The notes under the pieces are model-generated. The model had not been told where the DNA came from, ran no database searches, and saw only the letters and a list, made by a program, of their open reading frames with translations. A stretch of DNA of 64,000 nt from an uncultured Paracoccaceae bacterium. GTDB taxonomy: Bacteria > Pseudomonadota > Alphaproteobacteria > Rhodobacterales > Rhodobacteraceae. Position 1 is the first letter of the stretch. Each line of letters opens with the position of its first letter. The DNA lies in assembly GCA_947501555.1 (NCBI GenBank), contig CANMWG010000001.1, forward strand, positions 2,232,001 to 2,296,000, read 5' to 3'. The translations under genes and the position numbers were made by a program. This document shows, piece after piece, positions 52,024 to 61,610 of the stretch.

Positions 52024-52650
52024 TTAAACTTTATCCAGCGCCGCCTGTACGGCCACGAAGTACGCGCCCACCTGCGCACCATCAACAAGCGCGTGATGCA
52101 CCTCAAGCGTCATGGCCATATCCCAACGTCTACCCTGATCAACGAATTTGCCCCATGTTACCCGGGGGATACAATCATCAGGCCCCGATAGGGCATTGTT
52201 AATAGAAGTATAATCCAACCAAGGCATGCAAGACAGAAAAGCCAGATCATCACGTTCGCCACTGGTGGCGCGCAAGACGTCATCGCGCGCAGCCTGATCA
52301 ATCAAAGCCTCAGCCTGCCGGTCAAATTCGTTAAAATTCGCAGTAAAGGGCACATAAGCATAGCCAAATGTCCCCGCATGCGTTGGGACCGTCATGGACA
52401 GCGTCACTATCTCATAGCGCAAGACCTGATCGCCGCGAAACCGCATGCACAGCTCTGGAACAGCATGCAGCCCGACACCAATCGCGTAAAGACACGCCCG
52501 ATAGGCAGAAATACCATCAGACTTACGTTGCAACAGATGCGAGACATCTAAACGAGAGGTCACCGCATAATGCGGCTTTTGATAGGTCCGAAAGAAACGG
52601 AACTGCGCAGCACGCGGCCAAGTCGCAAGATCAATTGGATGATGAGTCAT
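52024..52650 (-). CDS. CatA-like O-acetyltransferase (chloramphenicol acetyltransferase family)
   Basis: A 208-residue trimer-type acetyltransferase. The family signature near the C-terminus, VHHALVDGAQVG (His-His-x3-Asp-Gly), contains the catalytic His at about 186; FRFFRTYQKPHYAVTSRLD at the start and GTFGYAYVPFTANFNEF in the middle agree. Whether it acetylates chloramphenicol is not certain, because many chromosomal relatives act on other hydroxyl compounds. It precedes the KAP gene and is separated from the next upstream gene by 12 bp. Confidence 0.87.
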   Translation of the reverse strand: MTHHPIDLATWPRAAQFRFFRTYQKPHYAVTSRLDVSHLLQRKSDGISAYRACLYAIGVGLHAVPELCMRFRGDQVLRYEIVTLSMTVPTHAGTFGYAYVPFTANFNEFDRQAEALIDQAARDDVLRATSGERDDLAFLSCMPWLDYTSINNALSGPDDCIPRVTWGKFVDQGRRWDMAMTLEVHHALVDGAQVGAYFVAVQAALDKV

Positions 52651-52662
52651 ACACCCTTTTTG

Positions 52663-53181
52663 TCAAATATCTTGCCCACGCTCCAGCAGTTCTTCGATCA
52701 ACTCACGTTGCAGATTGCCGCTGTCACCGGCACCAAACTGCCCTGCACCGCTTGAGTAAAGCGTGCCGTAGGTCTTGGCGACATTCACAGTCTGCGCCAA
52801 GCCGGATATCAGCTGATCCCGCTCAAGCTCTTTGAACGGATGAAGGAAAACGCCCCAAAGACGGCCCTGCGCGACGGCATAGCGCGCATCCAAGGCGCTG
52901 TCGAAATTGGCCTGCATCACGCGCTGCATTTCCTCAGCCGTCATCCCATCAGAGGACCGGATCGGGACCATCGCACGCATCCGGTTGGCCCCTACATCGG
53001 TCACGATCAAAACCGGAATATCATCGATGACGAATTCGAAACCGGCACCAGCAATGCGGGCGTCTGGATCAAGGGCGAGCACAATCTCGGCCATGCGGGG
53101 CAAGGTCATATGCGGCTCGGCCTCTTGGGCGGTCAGGCTCGCAGGGATCAAAATGGACAGTAGGGCAAGAACACGGATCAT
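52663..53181 (-). CDS. Exported hypothetical protein (YbjN-like fold suspected)
   Basis: A 172-residue protein with a Sec signal (MIRVLALLSILIPASLTAQ) and a mature alpha/beta domain (LALDPDARIAGAGFEFVIDDIPVLIVTD, RAMVPIRSSDGMTAEEMQRVMQANF) that resembles YbjN/type III chaperone-like folds. AAGGAG lies eight bases before the ATG at 53181, which I prefer to the GTG at 53190. The C-terminus is Glu/Arg-rich (RELIEELLERGQDI). Probably co-transcribed with the CAT-like gene 12 bp downstream. Confidence 0.68.
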   Translation of the reverse strand: MIRVLALLSILIPASLTAQEAEPHMTLPRMAEIVLALDPDARIAGAGFEFVIDDIPVLIVTDVGANRMRAMVPIRSSDGMTAEEMQRVMQANFDSALDARYAVAQGRLWGVFLHPFKELERDQLISGLAQTVNVAKTYGTLYSSGAGQFGAGDSGNLQRELIEELLERGQDI

Positions 53182-53296
53182 GGGGGACACTCCTTTTCCG
53201 TTAGCTTAGGCACTTTTTATTTAATCAGATATGCAAGCTTTGGTGAATTATTGAAACGCGACGCTTTGTTAAGGCCTGACGCGTTAGATTACGCAG

Positions 53297-53650
53297 ATGT
53301 CCAAGAGCACGCAAATTGACCCAGCGCCAACGTGGCAAGGGTGTCGCCGCGTGCTTTTCGTTTTTGGCTTATGGGGGTTGCTGGCGATTGCATATCTCTG
53401 GATCACATTCGGATCGATCCGACCCAAGGCAGGCGAACCCGCGGCGTTGATCTTTCCACCGTATTGGTCGGCCCAGCACGCGTTACAATCCGCGTTATCT
53501 TTAGACGTGGCCCTGATCGACTTTGGCCCGGTGTCAAACATCGCCATCGTTGCACCGCGTTCTGAAACAGCGCTGGACGGGGCCCGCAGAAAGGGTGTTT
53601 TGCTGATCCTGAACGCGGCAGGGGCGGCGACCTGCGCAACCACATTTTAG
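53297..53650 (+). CDS. Small membrane protein of unknown function
   Basis: A 117-residue protein with one clear transmembrane segment (about 18-40, VLFVFGLWGLLAIAYLWITFG) and a moderately hydrophobic rest ending in LILNAAGAATCATTF. No family is recognised. It reads against its neighbours on both sides, and its upstream region abuts that of the secreted protein at 52663-53181, so the two may share a divergent promoter area. Confidence rests on length, start context and composition. Confidence 0.55.
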   Translation: MSKSTQIDPAPTWQGCRRVLFVFGLWGLLAIAYLWITFGSIRPKAGEPAALIFPPYWSAQHALQSALSLDVALIDFGPVSNIAIVAPRSETALDGARRKGVLLILNAAGAATCATTF

Positions 53651-53673
53651 AGGCTCAGATTAGGGTCCTGACC

Positions 53674-54294
53674 CTAAGGCGCGTCCGGTTTGCGGGCGGC
53701 TGATACGGCTTTTACCGCAACTGCAATCGCTTCAGCAGCAGTCAAGTCAGAGGTATCAATCAACACCGCGTCATCGGCAGCAACCATCGGGGCAGTCACC
53801 CGCCCGCCGTCACGTGCGTCGCGTGCTTTGACATCGGCAAGCACCTGATCAAGCGAGGTTTCAAGCCCCCTCTCCTGCAGCTCTTTGAACCGACGTTCAG
53901 CACGCCGTTCAGGACTGGCTGTGACAAATAGCTTCACATCCGCATCAGGGCAAATCACCGTGCCAATGTCACGGCCATCCAGCACTGCGCCGCCACTTCG
54001 ACGGGCAAAGCTGCGTTGGAAATCCTCCAAGGCCGCCCGGACCTTTGGATCAACCGCGATCTTACTGGCCGCTTGGGCCACTTGCGGGGTGCGCAGGCTG
54101 TCATCCTCCAGATCAACAGGATCAAGCGCCATCGCGGCGCTAACAGGGTCGGCCCCCGCAATGACTTTGGCCCCGACGGCCCGATACAGCAAACCTGTAT
54201 CCAAATGCGCAAACCCAAAATGACGCGCCACAGCCTTGGACAAGGTGCCCTTTCCGGCGGCGGCTGGGCCATCTATGGCGACGGTGAATGTCAC
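53674..54294 (-). CDS. cmk: (d)CMP kinase
   Basis: A 206-residue nucleoside monophosphate kinase. The P-loop is [17 protein letters not shown] near the N-terminus, and [36 protein letters not shown] (quoted partly: DGRDIGT) and [10 protein letters not shown] are typical of cytidylate kinases. The ATG overlaps the aroA stop by four bases, the standard aroA-cmk arrangement. Downstream, rpsA, its usual neighbour, is displaced by about 3.6 kb. Confidence 0.95.
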   Translation of the reverse strand: MTFTVAIDGPAAAGKGTLSKAVARHFGFAHLDTGLLYRAVGAKVIAGADPVSAAMALDPVDLEDDSLRTPQVAQAASKIAVDPKVRAALEDFQRSFARRSGGAVLDGRDIGTVICPDADVKLFVTASPERRAERRFKELQERGLETSLDQVLADVKARDARDGGRVTAPMVAADDAVLIDTSDLTAAEAIAVAVKAVSAARKPDAP

Positions 54295-55643
54295 GTGTTT
54301 GGTCGGATCAATTGGGCACCAAGGTCGGCCATCAGACTTTCGAAAATCGGGAAAGACGTGGCGATAGGTGATCCATCATCAACAGTCATCGGATTTTGGG
54401 TCGCCATGCCCATGACCATAAACGCCATTGCGATGCGGTGGTCCAACTGGCTGGCGACGGTGGCACCGCCCGGCACATTGCCATGGCCCAGACCAGTGAC
54501 TTGCCACCAATCAGGGCCTTCATCCACCGTGACCCCAGCCGCGCGCAGACCCTTTGCCATCGCATCGATGCGGTCGCTCTCTTTGACACGCAGTTCCTTC
54601 ACGCCCTGCATATCGGTGACGCCTGCGGCAAAAGACGCAACAACAGACAGCACCGGATATTCATCAATCATGCTTGCAGCACGGGCGGGCGGAACCGCAA
54701 TGCCTTTCAGATCAGGTGAAAACTTAGCACGCAAGTCGGCAACAGGCTCGCCGCCTTCCTCGCGCATGTTCTCATAAGTTAAGTCAGCGCCCATTTCCTG
54801 CAGGGTAGTAAACAGACCGGCACGGGTGGGGTTCAACCCAATATTAGGGACCAAGACATCTGACCCGGGCGTAATAATCGCAGCACATACAGGAAAGGCA
54901 GCCGAGGACGGATCACGCGGCACAACAATGCTCTGCGGGGTCAACTCGGGTTGGCCGGTCAGGGTGATCACACGGCCTTCATCCGTTTCTTCGACACTCA
55001 ACGTGGCACCAAACCCATGCAGCATGCGTTCGGTATGATCGCGGGTCGCTTCTTTCTCGATCACCACGGTCTGACCCGGGGCATTCAGCCCTGCCAACAG
55101 AACGGCCGATTTCACCTGTGCAGAGGGGACCGGGACCACATAACGAACCGGCACAGGATCAACAGCACCCACCAATGTCATCGGCAAACGGCCCCCTTCG
55201 CGGCCGACGGCCTGGGTGCCAAACAGTTGCAAAGGATCGGTTACTCGACCCATGGGACGACCATTCAAAGACGCATCCCCTGTGAACGTTGCCGTGATGG
55301 GTGATGTGGCCATGGCACCCATGATCAAGCGCACACCGGTGCCGGAATTGCCGCAATCAATGACACCCTCGGGCTCTCCAAACCCACCAACGCCCACACC
55401 CTGCACGGACCATTCGCCATCTCCGTGATCAGTGACAGTCGCACCAAAGGCGCGCATGGCCTTGGCAGTATCCAACACATCCTCGCCTTCAAGCAAACCG
55501 GTGATATGGGTCTCACCCACGCACATCGCGCCCAAAATCAAGGACCGATGCGAGATCGACTTGTCGCCAGGCACATGGGCCTCACCCTGCAAGGGGCCGC
55601 AAGGACGAGAGGTCATAGGAACAGGTGTGCCGTGGCCAGACAT
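54291..55643 (-). CDS. aroA: 3-phosphoshikimate 1-carboxyvinyltransferase (EPSP synthase)
   Basis: A 450-residue shikimate-pathway enzyme. The substrate-binding [40 protein letters not shown] and the C-terminal [13 protein letters not shown] are present. The alanine/glycine context of the PEP site (NSGTGVR) suggests a class II-type enzyme, as in other alphaproteobacteria; this is inferred by eye. It heads the aroA-cmk pair and lies about 100 bp from the trmB stop. Confidence 0.95.
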   Translation of the reverse strand: MSGHGTPVPMTSRPCGPLQGEAHVPGDKSISHRSLILGAMCVGETHITGLLEGEDVLDTAKAMRAFGATVTDHGDGEWSVQGVGVGGFGEPEGVIDCGNSGTGVRLIMGAMATSPITATFTGDASLNGRPMGRVTDPLQLFGTQAVGREGGRLPMTLVGAVDPVPVRYVVPVPSAQVKSAVLLAGLNAPGQTVVIEKEATRDHTERMLHGFGATLSVEETDEGRVITLTGQPELTPQSIVVPRDPSSAAFPVCAAIITPGSDVLVPNIGLNPTRAGLFTTLQEMGADLTYENMREEGGEPVADLRAKFSPDLKGIAVPPARAASMIDEYPVLSVVASFAAGVTDMQGVKELRVKESDRIDAMAKGLRAAGVTVDEGPDWWQVTGLGHGNVPGGATVASQLDHRIAMAFMVMGMATQNPMTVDDGSPIATSFPIFESLMADLGAQLIRPNT

Positions 55644-55749
55644 AAGCGCGCTTTCTTCGTAAATTCGGAGGCGTCATAGCGCAGGGGCCCAACAGGGTCC
55701 ATGACTCGCTCTCATTTTGCCGAAAATACTGCCCCGCAAGGGTCCGGTC

Positions 55750-56463
55750 TTACAGCCTGCGAAACGTCAGATAATGCGGGGTGCGACCCTCACGCAGCGC
55801 CTTTTGCTCATAGCGGGTCGAGACCCAATCATCCCAAGGATTGCGCCAGTCATCCGGGCTATGGGCAATCCAGGTAAACCCATGGCGGGGCACCTGTTCA
55901 AGGGTCTGGCGGACATAATCGGGGATATCCGTGGCGACACGTAGCTCTGCGCCCGGCTTCATGACGCGGTGTAGTGGCGCCAAATGTTCCGGTGTGACAA
56001 AGCGACGGCGGTGATGCCGCTTCTTTGGCCATGGATCAGGGTAGTTCAGAAATACTTTGCTGAACGTATGATCCGGCAGAACATCAAACAAATCGCGCAC
56101 ATCGCCGGGGTGGACACGTAGATTGTCCACGCGGGCTTTGCGGATTTTGCCAAGCAACATAGCCACGCCGTTGATATAGGGCTCACAACCGACGATCCCA
56201 ATGTCTGGATAGCGCTCGGCCATATGAACCAGATGCTCGCCGCCACCAAAACCAATCTCAAGCCACAGCTCTTTGGCGCCAAAGACCGCCTGCAGGTCAA
56301 TCGGATCGCGATCTGGATTCTCTTCCCAACTGATGGGGCCGGGGGACAAAGGGGCAAGGTCGTTTTCAAGATAATCATGCTGGCTGGCACGGATCGTCTT
56401 GCCTTTGAAACGGCCGTAGAAGTTACGCCAAGGGGCGCCTGAGGGGTGTCTGTCGCTATTCAT
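55750..56463 (-). CDS. trmB: tRNA (guanine(46)-N7)-methyltransferase
   Basis: A 237-residue SAM-dependent methyltransferase making m7G46 in tRNA. LEIGFGGGEHLVHMA is the SAM-binding motif, and NYPDPWPKKRHHRRRF is the TrmB signature. The N-terminal RFKGKTIRASQHDYLEND is basic and typical. It lies on the strand of metK-lnt further upstream but is separated from metK by a plus-strand small gene. Confidence 0.94.
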   Translation of the reverse strand: MNSDRHPSGAPWRNFYGRFKGKTIRASQHDYLENDLAPLSPGPISWEENPDRDPIDLQAVFGAKELWLEIGFGGGEHLVHMAERYPDIGIVGCEPYINGVAMLLGKIRKARVDNLRVHPGDVRDLFDVLPDHTFSKVFLNYPDPWPKKRHHRRRFVTPEHLAPLHRVMKPGAELRVATDIPDYVRQTLEQVPRHGFTWIAHSPDDWRNPWDDWVSTRYEQKALREGRTPHYLTFRRL

Positions 56464-56687
56464 GGACTGGCATTAGCAAGCTGACCTATGCGGCGCAATT
56501 CCTTCTATGGGCCAGGTGGCCGCGAAAATGGAAAAACAACTCTCAGCGAAGATCGAAACCAGCAAGATACTGCCACCTCCAAAATGGACGCATTGCAACG
56601 TATATATCGTAATTCTACGAAGGTTACGCGCAATATTGGTTTGTTCACGAGTAGTATTTTCCTATCTCATACTAGAGGACTACAAAA

Positions 56688-57197
56688 ATGAATCTTCAAA
56701 ACTCTCTCTCTTTCGGTGATGAATTTATCGCTTCACTGCAGGTCAATGCTTGGAGCAACATCGTCGACATATTCGAGTTTCTCGTTGTAGATAACATTGC
56801 GACCAACCCGGACGCGGTCAATACGGATGGATATTCGTTTCTGACAGCGGATGTGCCGATCCTCGGCCAATCGACTACAGTTGTCGTCGACACAGGCGAT
56901 GACAACGATCCGGACGCAAACAATTCTTTTGAAACATCAACTGGTGTGGACTTTGAATGGCTTGCGATCAGCACAGGTGATGATGGGGTGATCGATTCCC
57001 AGACAACCATGCTGGACAGCGGACTTTTGAATATCGTTGAATATAACGAAGACGGCACCACAACTGAGATGTCGACGTTCTACGATGTGGATGACACCGA
57101 AGAATGGTCTATTCTCCAAATTGATGCCGATGGGAACGTGACTGAAATCCCTGATTTCGAATTCTCTTTTTTTGCGGAATCTGATTTTGGCTTTTAA
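56688..57197 (+). CDS. Highly acidic hypothetical protein
   Basis: A 169-residue protein with very many Asp/Glu residues (DTGDDNDPDANNS, YDVDDTEEW, EDGTTTEM) and no signal peptide at its N-terminus (MNLQNSLSFGDEFIASL). The calcium-binding-like acidic composition resembles parts of secreted RTX-type proteins, but no nonapeptide repeat is present. AGAGGA lies upstream of the ATG and a strong hairpin follows at 57294. The base composition is AT-richer than its neighbours, and it breaks the trmB-metK series. Function unknown. Confidence 0.6.
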   Translation: MNLQNSLSFGDEFIASLQVNAWSNIVDIFEFLVVDNIATNPDAVNTDGYSFLTADVPILGQSTTVVVDTGDDNDPDANNSFETSTGVDFEWLAISTGDDGVIDSQTTMLDSGLLNIVEYNEDGTTTEMSTFYDVDDTEEWSILQIDADGNVTEIPDFEFSFFAESDFGF

Positions 57198-57293
57198 ACA
57201 TCTTGCGCGCGTTACGCGATTACCTGGCCCGCCCGAATTCGAATAAATGCGCTTCCAAGATTGCGATAGCTGAACATCATTTAGCATACAATT

Positions 57294-57330
57294 GGGGGTA
57301 ACACATCGATAATATGTTACCCCCATTTTA
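57294..57330 (+). terminator. Terminator behind the acidic protein gene
   Basis: GGGGGTAACA (57294-57303) pairs perfectly with TGTTACCCCC (57315-57324), followed by ATTTTATT. It is about 100 bp after the stop of the acidic protein gene. Confidence 0.8.
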
Positions 57331-57437
57331 TTCGCCAAACCGGTCGTCGCCGCACTGACTTAACCCGAGGCCAAAAATGGCGCACCCTGCTTCGAAAGCA
57401 CTAGCTGACGACGGCAGTTGGGCGACCCTCGTGCAGA

Positions 57438-58619
57438 TTACACCGCGCGTTTGAGTGCCTCAACCAGGTCAGTCCGTTCCCAGCTAAACCCGCCATCTGC
57501 ATCCGGTTCACGCCCAAAGTGACCGTAGGCCGCAGTGCGTTCATAAATCGGTTTGTTCAACTGCAGATGTTTGCGAATACCGCGCGGGGTCAGGTCCATG
57601 ACTTGCGCAATCGCGCGTTCAATGGCCTCTGGATCGACATCGCCTGTTCCATGGGTATCAGCGTAAATCGACAATGGTTTCGCCACACCAATCGCATAGC
57701 TCAGCTGGATCGTGCAGCGTTCGGCCAAACCAGCAGCAACAACGTTCTTGGCCAAGTAACGGGACGCATAAGCGGCGGAACGGTCAACCTTAGTCGGGTC
57801 TTTGCCGGAAAACGCGCCACCACCATGTGGGGCAGCCCCGCCATAGGTGTCCACAATGATCTTGCGCCCAGTCAAACCGGCATCACCGTCAGGGCCCCCG
57901 ATGACAAATGTGCCCGTTGGATTGACCCACCATTCTGTTTTGGGCGTGATCAGCCCGTCCGGCAGGACCTCGCGAATGTAAGGTTCGACAATAGCTCGAA
58001 TATCAGCGCTGCTTTGGCTTTCGTCGCGGTGCTGGGTGGACAGCACAATAGATGTCACCTCAACCGGTTTTCCATTTGCATAACGAAGCGACACCTGACT
58101 TTTCGCATCAGGGCGCAGTGTAGGCTCTTCACCAGATTTGCGCACCTCGGCCAGACGGCGCAGGATCGCATGGGCGTATTGGATCGGGGCTGGCATCAAT
58201 GCATCCGTCTCGGTGGTCGCATAGCCAAACATGATGCCCTGATCGCCAGCACCTTCGTCTTTGTCCTCTGCCGCATCGACACCTTGGGCGATATGGGCAG
58301 ATTGTTCATGCAACAGGTTGGTCACCTTGCAGGTGGCATGATGGAACTTGTCCTGCTCATAACCAATGTCTTTGATGCATGCGCGGGCGATGTCATCGAC
58401 ACGGCCCATATAGTCCTTCAGCTTGGATTGATCCGACAGACCAACCTCGCCACCGATGACAACACGGTTTGTTGTGGCAAAGGTTTCGCAAGCAACACGG
58501 GCCTCAGGCTCTTCTGAAAGTAAAGCATCAAGAATCGCGTCAGAGATGCGGTCGCACACCTTATCCGGGTGTCCCTCGGATACAGATTCCGAAGTAAAAA
58601 TATAGTCTTGTCGTGCCAT
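57438..58619 (-). CDS. metK: S-adenosylmethionine synthetase
   Basis: A 393-residue enzyme making SAM from methionine and [22 protein letters not shown] at the N-terminus, [10 protein letters not shown] and the phosphate-loop [19 protein letters not shown] are clear. The start at 58619 ([10 protein letters not shown]) is chosen because the riboswitch immediately upstream covers the in-frame TTG at 58634. The gene is probably repressed by its product through that element. Confidence 0.96.
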   Translation of the reverse strand: MARQDYIFTSESVSEGHPDKVCDRISDAILDALLSEEPEARVACETFATTNRVVIGGEVGLSDQSKLKDYMGRVDDIARACIKDIGYEQDKFHHATCKVTNLLHEQSAHIAQGVDAAEDKDEGAGDQGIMFGYATTETDALMPAPIQYAHAILRRLAEVRKSGEEPTLRPDAKSQVSLRYANGKPVEVTSIVLSTQHRDESQSSADIRAIVEPYIREVLPDGLITPKTEWWVNPTGTFVIGGPDGDAGLTGRKIIVDTYGGAAPHGGGAFSGKDPTKVDRSAAYASRYLAKNVVAAGLAERCTIQLSYAIGVAKPLSIYADTHGTGDVDPEAIERAIAQVMDLTPRGIRKHLQLNKPIYERTAAYGHFGREPDADGGFSWERTDLVEALKRAV

Positions 58620-58626
58620 GGGGAAG

Positions 58627-58670
58627 TGCTCCAATGAAAATCAACTGCCACGTCAGGAAGCCGTTGTGAC
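58627..58670 (-). promoter_or_regulatory. SAM/SAH-type riboswitch in front of metK
   Basis: On the minus strand the sequence reads GTCACAACGGCTTCCTGACG, GTGGC and, after a short spacer, CATTGGAGCA. This matches the SAM/SAH riboswitch core: stem GTCAC (58666-58670)/GTGGC (58647-58651) and a 3' strand TTGGAGCA (58627-58634) that would form the pseudoknot with the CAACGGC loop. The GGAG inside the 3' strand is the metK ribosome site, so ligand binding would block translation. This class is known almost only from Rhodobacterales. Confidence 0.9.
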
Positions 58671-58708
58671 AGAACCAACAACGCGTGTATGCGTTTGACT
58701 GATGAAGG

Positions 58709-60208
58709 TCAATCGCCTTGGCGTTGCGTCACCCGATAGCAAGACATGGTTAACAAGAAAAGAACAAGGAACAGAGGCCAGTCGCCGAACCTAACGTAAA
58801 GCGTCGGCGGTAACGCGGGCGGCAAAGCCACATCTAGCGCGCCATCGACACCCAAACCAAGGCTTTGTACGACCCGCCCTTTGGCATCGATCATGGCGCT
58901 AATGCCGGTATTGGCGGCGCGGACCATAGGCAAACCTTGCTCGATTGCACGCAATTGGGCCTGTGCGAGATGTTGATAGGGGCCTGCCGCCTGCCCAAAC
59001 CAGGCATCATTTGTAATCAAGAGCATCAGCCGCGCACGGTCACCGCCGTCTGTCACTTCCTCAGCAAAAATGCCCTCGTAGCAGATCAACGCGATGGCCT
59101 TGCCAATCCCAGGCAAGGTAATCGGGCCCGGCTCTGCACCCGGCGTAAAACCAGTCCCAAGGTTTTTGGCAAGGCCCGTTGCCCCCGCTTGCCCAAGCAA
59201 AGCGGCCCCTGGGATATACTCACCAAAAGGCACCAAATGCCGCTTGTCATAGATCGTTTGCACCACGCCACCCGGCGCCATGACGACCAGACTGTTGTAG
59301 AAACGGCGCTCAGCATCGGTGCGTTGAATGCCAAAGACCAGCGGCGCACCACGGGCCGCCCCTGCCAACAGGCTTAGATCATCCTCGATATAGTTCAGCA
59401 AATAGGGCACGGACGTTTCCGGCCAGACGACCAAATCCGGAACGTCACCCTGCCCCGTCATTTCAAGCAACCGGTTCAGGAACACATCGCGAAAGGCCGG
59501 ATCCCATTTTTGGTGCTGCGGTGCGTTGGGCTGGACGATGCGGACGATTGGCAAACCATCAGGCACAGGTTGGACCGGACCGGGGCGCATCAGAAAGGAC
59601 GCGACCACGAGCAAACTCAGGATGGGCACCCCAACCAGCCGCTCTTTGCCAACCAGCAACGACACCGCCCAGGCAGACAACAAGGTAATCAGGGTCAACA
59701 GATGCGGGCCACCAAAAGCAGCCAATTGCGCGATCCCGCTTGATACCCAAACATGGCCCAGCAGCGCCCACGGAAAACCGGTCAGAATCAGCGAACGGGT
59801 GATTTCAGCAATCACCAGCGCCAAACCCAGCATCAAGGCGTTGCGCGGAGCGGCACGGGCAGCACACCAAGCAGCCAACGCCCAAAAAAGCGCACCTCCG
59901 GCGGCCATCAAAGCAATGGCAAAGGGGGCCATCCAGCCATGGCGGGCCACGTCAACCAAGAAGGGTTCAATGATCCAGCGCAGACTAAAGGCGAAATACC
60001 CTACGCCAAACGCCCAAATGTGAAAGGCGGCCTGCCAAGGGGAAACATGCGCGCGGTGCAACCCAAGCAACACGGCCAAAGCCAAAATACTGGCAGGCCA
60101 GATATCCAAAGGGGCCTGACCCAACCCTGCCACAACCCCAAGTAGGATCAGCAGCGTGGCACGTTGCCAGCCCGGACGGGTCAGAAACGCGCGCAAGATG
60201 TCAGGCAT
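58709..60208 (-). CDS. lnt: Apolipoprotein N-acyltransferase
   Basis: A 499-residue inner-membrane enzyme completing lipoprotein acylation. About six transmembrane helices (1-215) precede a nitrilase-like periplasmic domain with the Glu in WPETSVPYLL, Lys in YDKRHLVPFGEY and Cys in ICYEGIF, then a last helix. The start at 60208 (MPDILRAFL) overlaps the corC stop by 8 bp. The gene is the last before the metK riboswitch, in the standard order. Confidence 0.93.
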   Translation of the reverse strand: MPDILRAFLTRPGWQRATLLILLGVVAGLGQAPLDIWPASILALAVLLGLHRAHVSPWQAAFHIWAFGVGYFAFSLRWIIEPFLVDVARHGWMAPFAIALMAAGGALFWALAAWCAARAAPRNALMLGLALVIAEITRSLILTGFPWALLGHVWVSSGIAQLAAFGGPHLLTLITLLSAWAVSLLVGKERLVGVPILSLLVVASFLMRPGPVQPVPDGLPIVRIVQPNAPQHQKWDPAFRDVFLNRLLEMTGQGDVPDLVVWPETSVPYLLNYIEDDLSLLAGAARGAPLVFGIQRTDAERRFYNSLVVMAPGGVVQTIYDKRHLVPFGEYIPGAALLGQAGATGLAKNLGTGFTPGAEPGPITLPGIGKAIALICYEGIFAEEVTDGGDRARLMLLITNDAWFGQAAGPYQHLAQAQLRAIEQGLPMVRAANTGISAMIDAKGRVVQSLGLGVDGALDVALPPALPPTLYVRFGDWPLFLVLFLLTMSCYRVTQRQGD

Positions 60209-61088
60209 TTGCAGTGGGGTGCAGACGAACACGCAACCGCTTGATCCGGCGCGGATCGGCGTCAACAACTTCAAACTCAGGACCCTCAGGGTGCACAATC
60301 ACCTCGCCACGGGCAGGCAAATGACCGGCAAGCATTGTGACAAGACCACCCAAGGTATCAACCTCTTCCTCATCAACAGCATCAGGTTCGGTCAGCTTCA
60401 TGCCGATTTCGTCCTCGAAATCACCTAACTCGGTGCGGGCTTGGGCTAGGTAACACCCGGGCTTTTCAAGCACCCAGCTCTTGGCCTCTTCGATGTCATG
60501 TTCGTCTTCAATTTCGCCAACGACCTGTTCAATCAAATCCTCGATGGTGACCAGACCATCGGTGCCGCCATATTCATCAATGACCAATGCCATATGGATA
60601 CGCTCAGCCTGCATCTTTTGAAGCAATACACCCAACGTCATTGAGGGAGGCACGAACAGCAATGGGCGGAGCATTTCACGCAAATCCATATCGGGGCTGT
60701 TGCCGTTAAAGCCGTGACGCAGGGCAAAGTCCTTAAGGTTCGCAATCCCGATAGGGGTGTCCAATGTGCCATCGTAGACAGGCAAGCGGGTCAGGCCACT
60801 GTCGCGAAAAACGCTGACCAACTCATCCTTTGAGATGGACTGAGGAACGGCGACAATATCAGGCTTGGGAACGGCCACGTCCTCCACACGCATACGGCGC
60901 AGGTTGAGCATGCCCAACATTGCACCCGACGGGCTGAGGGGCTCGTTTGGCGTGATGTCATGAACCTCTGGGGGTACAGGGGGGCGAAATGCATCGCGAA
61001 GCCGGGCAAAAAGGCCGGGGTGTTTTTCTGTCTGATCCAGTTGCGCGCTGTGCGCTGCGATAGATGGACCGTCGTCGGTGTCGCCCAT
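60201..61088 (-). CDS. Hemolysin/CorC-like CBS-domain protein
   Basis: A 295-residue cytoplasmic protein with two CBS domains (about 75-190; [19 protein letters not shown] and [27 protein letters not shown] in parts) and a C-terminal CorC_HlyC transporter-associated domain (about 205-290). Residues 1-60 are a linker without membrane helices, as in YbeX/CorC proteins. CorC has been linked to magnesium/cobalt resistance and, for YbeX, to ribosome/RNA metabolism. It is between ybeY and lnt, its usual place. Confidence 0.9.
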   Translation of the reverse strand: MGDTDDGPSIAAHSAQLDQTEKHPGLFARLRDAFRPPVPPEVHDITPNEPLSPSGAMLGMLNLRRMRVEDVAVPKPDIVAVPQSISKDELVSVFRDSGLTRLPVYDGTLDTPIGIANLKDFALRHGFNGNSPDMDLREMLRPLLFVPPSMTLGVLLQKMQAERIHMALVIDEYGGTDGLVTIEDLIEQVVGEIEDEHDIEEAKSWVLEKPGCYLAQARTELGDFEDEIGMKLTEPDAVDEEEVDTLGGLVTMLAGHLPARGEVIVHPEGPEFEVVDADPRRIKRLRVRLHPTANA

Positions 61089-61118
61089 TTTTTCCTTACC
61101 TATACGGGCAAAAACGCC

Positions 61119-61610
61119 CTAATCATCCCTATATGGGTCACAAAGACCCAGTTTGCCAAGTATCTCTGTCTCTAACCCTTCCATCAGGGTGGCATCGCGG
61201 TCACGTTCATGGTCAAAACCCAGCAAATGCAGGGTGCCATGGACAAGTAAATGAAGCGTATGATCGCGCATCGGCTTACCGGCAGCCTCAGCTTCGGCCA
61301 GGCAGGTCTCATAGGCGATGGCAATATCGCCCAATTCGGCGTCAGGGCCGGGCTGCGGCGGGACTGGCATTTCACCATCTACCGCAGCACCACGTTCGTC
61401 TGACGGCCAGCTGAGCACATTTGTCGGGCGGGGCTTGCCCCGGAAATCCTCGTTTAGCGCCGCGATACGGGTGTCATTGCACGCAAGCAGGCTGATCTCA
61501 AAAACAGACGGCTCAAGCCCAAGACGCGCAAAGGTGGAATCCGTCGCAAGCTGCGCCAAGGCTTCGATGTCAGCCCAGCGTTTGTCTTCGACCAAACAGT
61601 CAACGGTCAC
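61119..61610 (-). CDS. ybeY: Endoribonuclease YbeY (16S rRNA maturation)
   Basis: A 163-residue metal-dependent RNase. The zinc motif HLLVHGTLHLLGFDHERD (H-x3-H-x5-H) is near residue 125-140, preceded by FRGKPRPTNVLSWPSDE. The start overlaps the phoH stop by four bases. It acts in 16S 3'-end processing and ribosome quality control. Confidence 0.94.
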   Translation of the reverse strand: MTVDCLVEDKRWADIEALAQLATDSTFARLGLEPSVFEISLLACNDTRIAALNEDFRGKPRPTNVLSWPSDERGAAVDGEMPVPPQPGPDAELGDIAIAYETCLAEAEAAGKPMRDHTLHLLVHGTLHLLGFDHERDRDATLMEGLETEILGKLGLCDPYRDD

